From positions 14,566,948-14,630,947 of the forward strand of contig OU612071.1 in NCBI GenBank assembly GCA_914767715.1: a stretch of DNA of 64,000 nt, given 5' to 3'. The stretch's first letter is position 1. Every line of letters begins with the position of its first letter. This document shows, piece by piece, positions 1 through 13,400 of the stretch. The notes beneath the pieces were generated by a model. It was not told where the DNA came from. It ran no database searches and was given only the letters and a program-made list of their open reading frames with translations. A program made the translations under genes and the position numbers. This stretch comes from Membranipora membranacea. Taxonomy: Eukaryota; Bryozoa; Gymnolaemata; Cheilostomatida; Membraniporidae.

Positions 1-185
1 AAATTCAACTCATGAGTACATGTCCTTTAATTCCGTCTTTAATCCAAGTCATTTAAAATCTAACGCAGTTCAACTTGACTGTGCATGTCTTCTTCAAACA
101 ATTTGTATTTTCTATTTAATGATACCGTGCATACTCCTGTGGAGTGTAAAATCCAGTGCAATCCGCAGCCATTCCCAAGCCTGGA
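1..185. other. window start, no gene seen
   Basis: No coding frame, repeat or splice pattern that I can support. Short open frames on both strands look random. The retrotransposon signal begins just after this stretch. Confidence 0.4.
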
Positions 186-296
186 TGAAGACAGAGGGTT
201 CGGCGACAGGAAGAGCATCCGGCCGATGAAGCACCCCAGCCCCAAACCAATATGCTTAAAAAACCAACAGATACCAGACCATGCTAGGGCATTCCC

Positions 297-887
297 GTGT
301 TAAGCAATGGTCAGAGGTTAGATGGCCTTGCTGACCCTGTGAGAAGTATGCGAGCGAGGCTACAGAAGATCAGGATAGCGACCCTAAACATCGGTACGCT
401 GACTGCTAAGAGTCGAGAGATTGCCGATTTGATGGTGAGGCGAAACATTGACTTACTATGTCTGCAGGAAACAAGATCGACGGTGGGAAATCCGGAGGCA
501 AGGCGAGGAACATCGGTGAAGGCTAGAGTGGAACCGAATCAGACCGTGATTGACAACATCGGGATAAGAAGAGAAAGTAGAAGCAAGATCAAGGACTGTA
601 AAGTGATCAAGGGAGAATCTGTAGCGTCACAACCCCGGCTCCTGGTGGTTGAAATTTTAGCTAAGAAGAATAAGAGAAGATCCAGAAAACAGGAAAAGAA
701 GATTAGCTGGTGGAAGCTCAGAAAACCAGAAGGAGAAGAGCTGATAGAGAAGCTGAGTGAAAAGCTAGATAGAATCTATGCTGAGGAAGGATTGCAGTGG
801 GCGGAGACTTATCCAATGGTTATTGAGGCAGCAAATGAGATACTCAGATACTCAATGAGAGTCAGTGGCAGGGCAGTACTTCGATAA
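297..887 (+). pseudogene. Retrotransposon endonuclease fragment
   Basis: A frame of 196 codons. Its start matches the N-terminal strand and the glutamate motif (LQETR) of exonuclease/endonuclease/phosphatase-fold LINE endonucleases. After about residue 65 the expected central region with the catalytic Asp and His residues is missing, and the frame jumps to the linker that precedes the reverse transcriptase, including ISWWKLRKP near residue 140. The frame ends at a stop before the reverse transcriptase, so the protein cannot work. An internal deletion of a few hundred bases is the simplest reading. Confidence 0.75.
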
Positions 888-1686
888 AGAGTCTTGATGG
901 TGGAATGAGGAAGTACAAACAGCGATAAAACAGAAGAGAGATGCATGGAAAGAATGGAAAATAAGCGAGTGAAGATAACGAAGGATCAAGAGAACGGTAC
1001 ACCAGCCTGAACAAGACAAGCAAGGAAAAGGTGGCAGTAGCAAAAGAAGCAGCATCAACAACTTATACAATGAAATAGAGAGGAATGAACCGAAGATAAT
1101 CCACCGTCTAGCTAAAACTAAACATCTAAGGATATTGACAGAATACCTTTTGTCAAGGACATAGATGGAAAGATTTAGTGTGAAGATGAACAAATCAAGA
1201 AGAGATGGAAAAATTATTTCAATGGTCTACTTAATAATGAGAACAGCAGTGAGGAACTGCCTTCGCAGTTGCCAGTACAAGGTCCAGTACCTCAAATCAA
1301 TGAATGGGAAGTTAACATCCAGATAGGAAAGGTGAAACCCAACAAAGCCATGGGCCAGACCAACCACCAATAGACATCATAAAGCTGTTGAAAGAGAGGA
1401 AACACCTGAATGACAGCATGTTTAAACAACATCATCTCTGAAAGGATACCACCAAACTGGAGGGAGAGCACAATAACACCAATAAGCAGAAAGGAAAACC
1501 TTTAGACTGCGGAACTTAACGGGGGATTAAACTGCTGAGCCACCGCCTTAAGCTCCTGGAGAGGATAATTGAGCAGAGAATCAGAGAGTTAGTCACAATC
1601 AAGAAAAACCAGTACAGATTTCAGAAGGGAAAATCAACCACAGAGCCCATGTTCTGCCTCAGAATTCTTCAAGAGAAACACAGAGA

Positions 1687-2400
1687 GTGGTGTTTGTAGA
1701 CATTGAAAAAGCCTATGATACATTACCTTGTGAGCTGATATGGTTTTGCTTACGAAAGCAAATGGTTCCAGAGCAGTACATCAACATCATCAAAGACATG
1801 TATGAAGACTGTAGCACCAGTGTTAGGACGGACTCCGGACTGACAGACAAGATTCACATTGAAGTTGGATTACATCAAGGATCGGCACTAAGCCCGCTGC
1901 TTTTCATCATAAAAATGGATGTTATTAACAGAAGACGTAAATGAGGACAGCACATGGGCAATGTTATTTGCTGATGATCTGGCCCTCTGCGATAGTGATC
2001 TAGAGAGACTAGGGAGAAGGTTAGAGATCTTGAGAGAAAAGACGGAGGCAGCTGGATTGAAGATAAGCCGAAAGAAAACAGAACATGTGCCAGCAGTTGG
2101 AGACCAAGAGAACATCAGGATGAAGAAGTATGGGAGTCAAGAAGTGGAAAGACTGCCTAAATGTTCTCAGTTCAAGTACTTGGGCAGAACAATCAACCAA
2201 GATGGAGGTTGCCGCAAGGAGATAGAGCTGAGAATATCCAAGGCTTGGAATAAGTGGAGAGATCTGACTGGTGTGCTCTGTGACAAGAAAATGCCTACAA
2301 AACTGAAAGTGATGATATATAAAACAGCTATCAGACCAGCTCTGCTATATGGAAATGAGATATGGCCAATCACAAGATCTCTGGCGGATAAGATGTCATC
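1687..2400 (+). pseudogene. Retrotransposon reverse transcriptase fragment
   Basis: Two overlapping frames hold the core of a LINE reverse transcriptase. The first (1687-1944) has VFVDIEKAYD with the first catalytic aspartate, then GLHQGSALSPLLF. A frameshift near 1915 moves reading to a second frame (1919 onward) with MLFADDLAL, which holds the paired catalytic aspartates, followed by the thumb-like region with KYLGRTI and RPALLYG. The frameshift and the missing C-terminus make it non-functional. Sequence after about 2400 no longer resembles the family. Confidence 0.8.
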
Positions 2401-2410
2401 AATTGAGTTT

Positions 2411-2819
2411 GGTATGTCATTTAAATCTCAGGTTACATATTTTTATGCATGTAGGGTTTGCCTACGTTTGCCTTTTCACAATCTTACCTGCACAATTGTC
2501 TGAGATATTATCCAAATCTCTATCTATGGCACTGAACTTTTGACCCTTAGATCTTCGTTTGCGGTTGCGTCTCCTGCATCACCTTATGTAAAAACAGCAT
2601 GAAACATCATTGTCAGCTTTCACTGAAAGCTGAACTCTTTTGTGCACTCAAGACAGCGTTATTTCAGATTTTGATAACAGCTTTAACAGCAGTCAATAAT
2701 GCGAATTTCGAAAGAAACTTTTTTTTTACTTGCAAACAATGACAAAATATTGTGCATTTTGCAGTGAGTAAAGCCAGCTCATTGGTTGATGGTCCCTTAA
2801 TAATTGCTATTTGCTTAGA
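2411..2819. other. spacer after the LINE copy
   Basis: No gene seen. It contains a short poly-T run near 2722 and no recognisable repeat. Confidence 0.3.
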
Positions 2820-2997
2820 TTAGTATCCATTCTCACCACTATAACCATTGAGCTCCAAAAGTGTAATATAATCAGATGATTCATCTCCAACATAGATTGT
2901 GTCATACAAAGCGAATGTTGGATCTTCCTCTTTAATAGCATCACGCCTCAGATGTGCTCCGGCGGCCAAGCCCTTAAGGCATTGATATTTCTCAGTC
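2820..2997 (-). CDS. Putative terminal exon with ITAM-like tail
   Basis: Read on the minus strand, an open frame ends at a TAA at 2822-2820. Its last 50 or so codons look like a cytoplasmic tail: acidic, tyrosine-rich, with YDTI, eight residues, then YITL, and ending LNGYSGENGY. This fits the ITAM consensus YxxI/L-x(6-12)-YxxI/L, and SDYITL by itself fits an ITIM. The exon probably begins after a pyrimidine-rich stretch and CTGAG at 3002-2998, but the acceptor is not certain. No upstream exon was found within the next 1.5 kb, beyond which lies the plus-strand Tudor/F-box gene, so the parent gene is unknown. It could be a gene fragment or a chance frame. Confidence 0.35.
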
Positions 2998-4495
2998 CTC
3001 AGACGGAGACAACATTTGCGATTTTGACCCACATTTAAAAAAAAAATATGTGTGATTTAATTTATTTAGGATAACAAAATCACTCAACAAGGTAGACTCA
3101 GGCAATGCATGACCTCAAATACATTAAATAGAAAGTGGTGCTATTTAAAAAGGCTGCCAATTGTTGACAGAAAAGCTGAACAAATCTCTGTGAACATGAT
3201 CTGCACATGATCTTACTTAAAAAGTGTAGAAGCATTTTCCTTATTTTGGCATTATTTAATCATCATGACCCTAACACCTTCTTAGAACGACTTCTTAGTT
3301 ACTGTTTGTAGTTTCTCATTGACAAAATAATCAAATGCAATGCAACTTACCTACGGACTGGTAAACCGGACATGTGCCTGACACGAAGTCGACACTTGAA
3401 TTCCTACACTGACTTTACCTACAATACTGCTCCAAAGCAGGATTATTATCACCACTAATGTGAATAAGTACCAATAATTAGATATTTTCTGGTGAGAATA
3501 CCAACTAAAGCCAAATTAAGTAATCTAAAATTAGAAAGTATCAAAGTGTATTGGAATGTCCAACTATATTTGTAATATGTATTTGAGTGCTTTAGTGATA
3601 ATTTGATGTCAGTCCTAGTATTTAATTAAAATACAATGCTTGATATTTTCAAAATATTTCCTGTCAGTTTTACACCACAGCGGTTATGAATAATTTCTAA
3701 CCATGACCAAATTTTCTATGTAGCAACACAATTCGTCAGCTTATAAACTCACTTGGTCTGTAATCTTCAGTGATATGTACAGATACCAATAAAAATATAT
3801 GGTTTTTGGATGAATCATTTTTTGAATACATATATATATATATATATATAGATATATACTTGGTAGTTTATGGGGATGGTATGAAAAATGAGCCCCCTCT
3901 GTGGGGGATATAAAATTTATGGGTGACTGAAAAACCCCCATATAAAATTGGCATCTCAAATGGTCTAAAAAGGTGTTAAGTCTTGCATGGTGTGGTCATG
4001 CACAAGGCTGATATTTTGTTGATACGATAAGGAAGACAACTCCCTACGCAAGGAGTTTGCTTATTTGCCAATTATATATAAATTTAAAACTGTGTGGGGA
4101 TTATGAGAATCCTTTCGCACCTCTGGGGGATCACCACAGGCAGTGTATGAGCTCACACAAAAATACCTACTGTAGAATGGGCTTGTTTCATGCTATTAAC
4201 TTGAACAAAACCTGTCAGCAATATTTCATTAATGGAAACACAGTTTCGCTTTATCTGCTAGATCAATATTAACTTTAGTTCTTATGATTTACTTGTAAAA
4301 ATGTAATATCACCTTTTTGATACCTTGAACAATTGAGAAATTCAAGAATGATTAAAAATGGTTGTAAAAACTGCCAACGATCAGAAACTTATCCTGTTCT
4401 ACTGTATTCTTGACAAACACAACGTAATCCAGGCTTCAATGCACCAGTCAATAAATATTGTTACCCAGTACACAAACACAACCTGATGCAAGAAG
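2998..4495. other. intergenic spacer with TA microsatellite
   Basis: No gene supported. A TA dinucleotide run lies at about 3829-3851. A segment near 3390 (acacttgaattcctacactg) resembles one near 11,632 and is probably a dispersed repeat remnant. A potential 5' leader or promoter of the plus-strand gene at 4496 would lie at the right end, but I see no clear TATA box. Confidence 0.4.
3829..3851. repeat. TA microsatellite
   Basis: Uninterrupted alternation of T and A, seen directly. Confidence 0.85.
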
Positions 4496-7400
4496 ATGCG
4501 GAAGAGAAATCTCTGCGCTGTAAGTATCATTAAATAAATTACGTCTAAATTCGGGAATTACAAGAAAACCTTTGCAGAAGTAGAACATACGATCTTAGTT
4601 TAGAAGAACAAGAAAAAGTGGGGAGAAACTCTATCGATTTTTGTACTATTATAATAAGAAACACAGATGTATGAACAGTTGCAGGTTTAACTCATAAGCT
4701 GTAATAACTATCTGGTCTGCCTTATTATGATTTCATTTTCAGGAGTTCAATTGCGAGATTGGCGACTTGGTTCAGGCGCTTTGGCGCAATGGTCACTGGT
4801 ATAAAGCTGTTGTAATAGGTTTGGAGATAGAGACTAGCAAGATCAGAGTCAAGTTTCTCGAAGATGAGATCGTAAAGCTATGTCTGCCGCATCAGGTTAG
4901 TTTGCTTGTCTATGCTTGCACTGTGAACTATAATTATTGCTTAGGATCACTAGACTATGGTTCTACACCCACTTTAGAAACCTACGATATACATGGAAGA
5001 TTCCTAATCACAGCAAAAAAGTAATCATACCATATTCCAAGACTTAGAACTTGACAACAACCTTCTTTTCAAATACAGGTTCGACTCTATACAGGTGAAA
5101 AAGCTTTGCTAATTTAATTACATTGTTCAATATCTTTCCATGTTTGCTACTGTAGCCCAGGACCGCAATATACCAGCTTGTAATTGAATTGCGACGGTGG
5201 TTCAATTTGATATCTGAATGTCTAGAGACAAATATCATAGTTAAATGCTACTATTCCGCTCAGGTCATCCAATTGTTGGTGAATGGGCAGGATTCAAGAA
5301 GAACATGTCTCCACTGTGCTATTTCATTATCCATCGATGTAACAAGTGCATGTCTACCAACTTCACGCTTTGCGTGAGGTTTCCTTCCCATTTACTGCAT
5401 GGAGCAGTTAGTTGATAGCAGTAAGTTGCCCTGTAGTATTAGCTGTTACTTTCAATAGGGGAAAACCTCGTGCAAAGTGTGAAGCCGTGAGATATGCACT
5501 TGTTACATTGATGGATAATGCAATAGCACAGTGGAGACAACTTCTTCCTGAATCCTGCCCATTGATTCGAATTCGAATCTGATGAAAGGTAGAAATCTGC
5601 AATTACTACCACTATTCCCGTAAAATCTTGCCTCGTAGCAACTAGCTAATCAGAGTGATGCTATACATTTTTAGAGTCTGATGATGAAACTACTTATGAT
5701 GCAACCACTCCTGCTGCTGAGCCAGTTACTGGGACAGCTGATGATTTGACAGATGTTGGGGAACAACAACACAAAGGTTCGTGTATGGATGATTCCTGTC
5801 ATTGCCAAACATAAATCCCCAACTTAATATTTATTATATTTCACTAGTTCTGTAACTTTATAAGCACCCTGGGTATGAGCAGGACTGAAGCGGATTAGAT
5901 ATGCACAATGGGCCCTATTTTACAAGCACCATACCGTCTCTTTTGTTCAAATGTAACATACTTTACCCTTGCACCACTGACACTGACCCAACACAACAAC
6001 ATGTTCCCGGTTTATTTTGCTAGTAGACACAAAATTTGTGTCTGCTAGCAATATAAACCGGGAACATATGCCCACTGCTCCTATCAATCTATTTCAGTCT
6101 TCCCAATAAAGTTACACATCTAGTGAAATATAATAAATACTTTGTGGGGGATTTATGTTTTGAAATGGCAGAGCTCACCCATTTCATAATTGAGATTGGT
6201 GATGACAGACCAATATAGGTTCAGTGGGGGAGTTGAGTTTAGCTATGATTATAGCTACTTTGTGGGGGATTCATGTTTTGAAATGACAGAGCTCACCCAT
6301 TTCATAATTAAGATTGGTGATGACAGACCAATACAGGTTTAGTGGGGGAGTTGAGTTTAGCTATGATTATAGCTACTTTGTGGGGGATTCATGTTTTGAA
6401 ATGACAGAGCTCACCCATTTCATAATTAAGATTGGGGATGACAGACCAATTTAGGTTTAGTGGGGGAGTTGGGTTTAGCTATGAAACCCAACTCCCCCAC
6501 TAAACCTAAATTGGTCTGTCATCCCCAATCTTAATTATGAAATGGGTGAGCTCTGGGAACATATGCCCACTGCTCCTATCAATCTATTTCAGTCTTCCCA
6601 ATAAAGTTACACATCTAGTGAAATATAATAAATACTTTGTGGGGGATTTATGTTTTGAAATGGCAGAGCTCACCCATTTCATAATTGAGATTGGTGATGA
6701 CAGACCAATATAGGTTCAGTGGGGGAGTTGAGTTTAGCTATGATTATAGCTACTTTGTGGGGGATTCATGTTTTGAAATGACAGAGCTCACCCATTTCAT
6801 AATTAAGATTGGTGATGACAGACCAATACAGGTTTAGTGGGGGAGTTGAGTTTAGCTATGATTATAGCTACTTTGTGGGGGATTCATGTTTTGAAATGAC
6901 AGAGCTCACCCATTTCATAATTAAGATTGGGGATGACAGACCAATTTAGGTTTAGTGGGGGAGTTGGGTTTAGCATCCCCCACAAAGTAGCTATAATCAT
7001 AGCTAAACTCAACTCCCCCACTGAACCTGTATTGGTCTGTCATCACCAATCTTAATTATGAAATGGGTGAGCTCTGTCATTTCAAAACATAAATCCCCCA
7101 CAAAGTATTTATTGTATTTCACTAGATGTGTAACTTTATTGGGAAGACTGAAACAGATTAGATGGGCGCAGTGGCCCCTATTATACAAGCACCATACCGT
7201 CTCTTTTGTTCAAATGTAATACACTTTACCCTTGCACCACTGACACTGACCCAACACGACAACATGTTCCCGGTTTATTTTGCTAGTAGACACAGAATTT
7301 GTGTCTACTAGCAAAATAAACCGGGAACATGTGCCCACTGCTCTTATCTAATCTATTTCAGTCTTCCCAATAAAGTTACACATCTAGTGAAATATAATAA

Positions 7401-10400
7401 ATACTTTGTGGGGGATTTATGTTTTGAAATGGCAGAGCTCACCCATTTCATAATTAAGATTGGTGATGACAGACCAATATAGGTTTAGTGGGGGAGTTGG
7501 GTTTCATAGCAAAACCCAACTCCCCCACTAAACCTGAACCTATACAGACCAATATAGGTTTAGTGGGGGAGTTGGATTTAGCTATGAAACCCAACTCCCC
7601 CACTAAACCTATATTGGTCTGTCATCACCAATCTTAATTATGAAATGGGTGAGCTCTGTCATTTCAAAACATAAATCCCCCACAAAGTAGCTATAATCAT
7701 AGCTAAACTCAACTCCCCCACTAAAACTATATTGGTCTGACATCACCAATCTTAATTATGAAATGGGTGAGCTCTGTCATTTCAAAACATAAATCCCCCA
7801 CAAAGTAGCTATAATCACAGCTAAACCCAACTCCCCCACTAAACCTATATTGTTCTGTCATCACCAATCTTAATTATGAAATGGGTATGCTCTGTCATTT
7901 CAAAACATAAATCCCCCACAAAGTAGCTATAATCATAGCTAAACTCAACTCCCCCACTAAACCTATATTGGTCTGTCATCACCAATCTTAATTATGAAAT
8001 GGGTGAGCTCTGTCATTTCAAAACATAAATCCCCCACAAAGTATTTATTATATTTCACTAGATGTGTAACTTTATTGGGAAGACTGAAACAGATTTGATA
8101 GGCGCAGTGGGCCCTATTTTACAAGCAACAATCCATCTCTCTTATACTCAAATGTATAAACGAACAATTAGTATGTGGAATCATAATAATGGACAACTTC
8201 ACACAGAGTAGCACTTTTTCATACGGTACGCTGAGCTATTTTTTAATGGTCTGACTTAGAGTGAATAATTAAATCAAATCACTGTAAATTACCTTAACCT
8301 TGCATCACTGACCCTGATCCGACACGACAAAATATTTGTATTCTTTGCTAGTAGACATAAAAATGTCATAGCTAAACCCAACTCTCCCACTAAACCTATA
8401 TTGGTCTGTCATCACCAATTTTTATTGTTAATGGATGATTCCTGTCATTGCTGAACATAAATCCCCAACTCAATATTTATTATATTTCACTAGTTCGGTA
8501 ACTTTATTAGGAAGGCTGGGCTGAAGTAGATTAGATATGCACAGTGGGCCATATATTTTACAAGAAACAGGGCGGGCAGTAAAACCATGGGGGCGTTCCG
8601 CCCCCTTGGGGAGAGCCCTGACATAAATAAGTCATAGCCAAACCCAACTCCGCCACTAAACCTATATTGGCCCGTCATCACCAATCTTAATTATGAAATG
8701 GGTGAGCTCTTTCATTCCCAAACATAAAGCCCCACTAAATCTTTATTATATTTCACTAGTTATGCAACTTTATTAGGAAGGCTGGGCTGAAGTAGATTAG
8801 ATATGCACAGTGGGCCCTATTTTGCAAGAAACATTTTGTCTCTTTTGTTCAAAGTAACATGCCTTACCCTTGCACCACTGACACTGACTGACCCAACACG
8901 ACAACATGTTACCGTTTTCTTTTGCTAATAGATATAAATATGTCATAGCTTAATCCAACTCCCCCACAAAACCTTTCTTGCTCTGTCATCATATTTTCGT
9001 TCATCCAATGCCGAACTCTCTCTCTCTCTCTCATCGTCCCCCACAAAATCTTTACTTTTGTAGGTTATAGTCTATAATTGTTATAATGCAGTGCCATATG
9101 TGGGGCGGTTATACCATTCCTGGTGATCACAGCCATGCAGATCTGAGAGGGAGTCACCCTCTCTGTGGTACTCATTGATATATGTTAGTCTTGAGAGGTG
9201 TTGGGTTATCACTGCAGCTCACATACTCTCTGGTGCACAGCAATATACATTTTTCAGTGTTCATCAACCCTGAACTCACTATCCTCTCATCACATAACCT
9301 GTATACGGGTACTTCGAAAATGTTTATTTCAATAATAGTGTTTGTGATTTGGGGATTTTTGGTTGGGGGTTGTGGTTTGGGTTTTCAAAAACCATTTTCG
9401 AAGTGTCACGGAATCTACTTAATCATATCCCCCACTAAATTTATCGTTTTTCTGTCATCACTCATGCCCGCTAAATCTATGTTTCATGTCATTGCCAAAC
9501 TTAAATCCCCCTCTAAATCTCTATTATGTTTCACTAGATCTGCAACTTTATAAGCAGGACTGAAGCAGATTAGATATGCGCAATGGGCCCTTATGATTCG
9601 CTCAAGGAATGAAAATGTTGAGGGACAACAGGTCATTTCTGTAGCTTACCCATTAACTATTGTGCCGAGGTGTCCATCAGTTGACTCAAAACTCTTTCTC
9701 TAAGGTATTCTAAATCATAATATTATGCATTTCAATATTGCTGACAATACTTCATAGGATCCAAATCCGTTGAAAGAAAAAACCTGCAACTACCAATGAC
9801 CACCAACTGATTCCTGATTCCTTGCAATGCTACTGCATCTACATTATTTCCAACGCAAGTGTTTCTTGTGTGATTTCCAGAAGGCTTGTCTGGTGATTCG
9901 CGAAATGACACTGGAAACAGCTCTGATCAAGCAAGAGTGTATAATGACAGCCCGGAGAAACTAACAGAACAAGAACCAGTCGCTCATTTGATTATTGAGC
10001 AGTTGGATCAAGTCAGCTCAAGCAAAGATGGCTCAAGTGGGAGCAGCTCTGATGACGACAGCTCAAGTGGGAGCAGCTCTGGTGAAGACAGCACTGTTGA
10101 AGATAGATCTGCTTCAAGTTGCGCATTTTCAGGAGGTTGGATTTAGTTTAGAGAGTTTTACTTTTGCACCCTCCAGTCTGTAATTGTATTATAGCGCTAT
10201 TATTAACAGTCACCGTTCATGCCATTGTTGAATATAAAGCCATGCTAGTACGGCTTGATTTGGTAGTTCATGAGAGGAAAGAGATAGCTCAGTGGTCGAA
10301 ACTGTCTCAAGGCATAACATAGAATTTAAACATTTCAAAACTCTATCTAATGATCACAGTCATGTGGGGCTGAAAGAAAGTCAACCTCCCTGTGTTAATA

Positions 10401-13400
10401 CTGATTGATATTGCATGAGGAGAGAGACTAGTCCCTGTGTTGAGAGACATTGGGTTATCACTCCCACTCACCTATTCTCGGCGGTGCGATATCTGCCACC
10501 TTATTTGTTGTGATTCCAATTGGTATTGGGTACACTACTTTACATTTTTAATAGGAAATGAGTCTGGTGAGAAACACACCCGTAAACCGACCAGTAACTG
10601 CCAACCAAATACTGCCTCTGAGCAAGTAACCTTTCCTGAAATAGGTGATAATGATGATGAAGGACAGACAGAAGATGTTGTAGCACTTCAATGCAAGAAA
10701 CCTCTACGCCATGGTTAGTATACATGAGGAATAATAGTTAATTCTGTTTAAGACCAAAGTTCTCACCGGATGTGCTCAGTCTTCCCTGTTCGCGTTTTCC
10801 TAATTGCAACTGGGATAAAAAGTCGTCCTAAGAACTTTCTCTCAGATGAAAACCATTGTACCCCGAATTTGTTAGCATTAACTTTGAGGCAGTCTTTGAT
10901 GTCTTTATCACTTTCTTACAGACTATTGGCTGCCATCAGAACTATGGGTGAACATCTGCCTGTACTCTATATGCCAAGATGATCTTGGAACATTCAAGCA
11001 GCTCGCAGCTACATGCTCTTGGATGAGAGACATTGTAACTCTGTTGACCATAAAACCTGAACCAATCATACATCTGAATTCCGATGTTATACGCCTGCTC
11101 AATGTCCAGGTAGAAGCTAGTGAGATTATAGTGTCACTCAGCAGAGTTATTCAGTATGCTGGCTCTGGCCTCTTTCCTCAAGCCTCTGGCCTCTGTATGG
11201 GACTCAAAAGCTTACTCAGTAGCTATTTCAAAGACACCTCCATCCTCATGCTGAAACCAGTTAACTATGGCTATTCTGGGTTCCGGATTACCAATGTTCG
11301 TGTCTGTTGTCATTCTCTTGCTCAATGTGAGTATAATATTTATTCAAAAAATCAACTGACATACTATGTGATGAGGAAATCCTCTCCTAGACACAACTTA
11401 AAATTGTCTGCTTGAATATATCACTACCAACTAGTGTTGTGTCAACTAACCAGATTCTCCACTGATCCGACCCTTAATATCAAGTATTGGTGTTAAAATT
11501 ACATTTTATTATTGGTTTGAGACAAGATATTTATGGTTATAATCATACGTCCCCCCCTCGTAAGTCACATCGCAAATTGCCACAGTTGCACTCCTATATA
11601 TTGAGATTTTTATGATTTCTCATGAGTTCGACACTTGAGTTTCGTACACTGTCCCGAATTAGTCTCGAATCTTCCCATTACACTAACAGGGTTTTGGGAT
11701 TTGTCCAATCCTTGTTTATCTGTTCTGACACAGTCCTTATAATATGTCCTTTCTGCACTGTTTTAAATGGATTTGAATTTCGTTAAATTGATTATAAATG
11801 CATTGAGGCCCTGTTGCAGTATCTATCTTATCTGTAAATTCTGATGTTACGCTCATATTCATGTCCTTTTCAGTTGAGACGCAGAGTTATAAGACGCCAT
11901 CGCCGCTACCTTCACTAGATGGAAGCTCAGAGGCCTCTGAACTACCACAGTCTGAAGAATCTTCCGCAGACCAAACCATAGGTCAGTTTAGAGTTCAAAG
12001 TATGTAGCTTTGCACCTACTCATTTTTCAAGTTTAGCGGTTAGTATGGCGGTAACTTCGCTGTTAGCGTTGTCGATATATGACTCTCTAATCCCCCACAA
12101 CACTATAATGTAATCTACTAGTGAATTGTAGTGACAGATGTAAAGTTTCCTAACTGATCTTCCCCCATAAAGATTTCATCTTTGAAAAAACAATAGGGAT
12201 GTTGATGGTTTATTATTTTTGTGTATGTTTGGCAGCTGGGTCAGTCACCTAATTAATAATATATTCAATGCACCAACCAAAAATTCTGCAAAGTCGGAAG
12301 CTGTAACAACCGGTTAACACATGATTCTTATTTGACTAAATGTATACTAGCTTAACCCTGAAATCATGCTAATAGTCAATCCATGTCCACTGCACTGTAC
12401 ATCATTGAGTCATTTCCATGTCGTGCATTGGGAAATTTATCCAATTTGGCGTATAGTATCCTAATAAGAAGGCATACTAATGAAACTGCAAAGTTTCTAT
12501 ATTTTCAGATGATGACAAAGTGTATGGGCTTTCCAGACAGTGTGCGGCCTGGGGGGAAGGTCTTGCTCATGCTCTCGCTTCCACCATCGAGCTGTCCCCA
12601 ATAACTTCACTTTTATCTGTAGCTGTCAACGGTAGGCATCATAATTCCGTGAGCTGATTTATTTGCTAACTCATTTTTTATATGATCCAATGAAGACGCG
12701 ACATGTTGCTATTTTACCCAGTTAAATCTTCTCACCTCTGATTTTGAAGTCTGGGGCTTGGGTTTTTATAAGAATTTATCTTTGGATCTGTCCCTTAGGG
12801 TTTGGAAATTTGTTTGTTATCCACCTTTTTCATGCCTGCACAGATTTGATTCATAATTGTTGTTGAGAACCAAAGTGTCAAGCTAGTGGCTTGCAATTCT
12901 TCAACATGATGTATATTATTTCCCATTTGTACTAATGTCAACGCAAGTGTCTCTTATGTGATTTCAAGAAGCCTTGTCTGGTGATCTGCAAAATGACACT
13001 GGAAACAGCTCTGATCAAACAAGGGTGTATAATGACAGCCCAGAGAATCTACCTGAACAAGAACCAGTCACCTCAAATGGGAGCAGCTCTGATAGCTCAA
13101 GTGGGAGCAGCTCTGGTGATGACAGCTCTGCTTCGAGTTACTCACCTTCTGGAGGTAAGAATGATCCTTTTGCACCCTTTAGTCTTTTAATTCTAACAGC
13201 TATATGCTGTAATAGCAGCCACAGGTATTTTTGGTGAATAAACCAAAGCTGTTACTTCTTAATAGTTTATGAGGACGAAGAGGTAGATAACTTTCTCGAG
13301 GTAGATAACTGTTTAGAGGCATTGTCTTATCACTGAAGCTTGCCTATTATGACTGTACCAAAGTGGTTCTGTTGGTGCAGCCTTATGTTTTACGCTAAAA

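Larger units (their letters stand above)
186..2410 (+). mobile_element. Degenerate RTE-type non-LTR retrotransposon
   Basis: This stretch carries, in order, an apurinic endonuclease-like start (RIATLNIGTL and LLCLQETR), a basic linker with the ISWWKL motif usual in this element class, and reverse transcriptase blocks (VFVDIEKAYD, GLHQGSALSP, MLFADDLAL). The order and wording fit the RTE-like LINEs often annotated as endonuclease-reverse transcriptase in invertebrates. The copy is dead: the endonuclease has lost its middle, the coding frame breaks near 887 and again near 1915, and the stretch from about 900 to 1680 has stops in all frames. Boundaries are approximate and no target-site duplication was found. 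The 5' part contains the word gacaggaagagcatccgg, which is nearly shared with the SINE near 20.55 kb. Confidence 0.85.
5785..9600. repeat. Inverted, higher-order 118-bp satellite in intron 3
   Basis: The 4.1-kb third intron is mostly copies of a 118-bp unit containing gtgggggat, gacagagctcacccattt and gatgacagaccaat. Direct copies start near 6140, 6258 and 6376, exactly 118 bp apart. A larger block of about 420 bp (from 6061) recurs almost unchanged 495 bp later (from 6556). From about 6481 and again across 6975-8080 the unit appears in reverse orientation, so large hairpins are possible. Copies become more diverged toward 9600. The flanking words gtaactttattggg and cagtgggcccta also recur, which suggests that a MITE-like element was amplified. 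Confidence 0.9.

Noticed and set aside
3357-3424. Minus-strand exon between tattgtag and gtaagttg
   Set aside because: Good splice signals, but every frame has a stop, and part of the sequence resembles a repeat word near 11,632.
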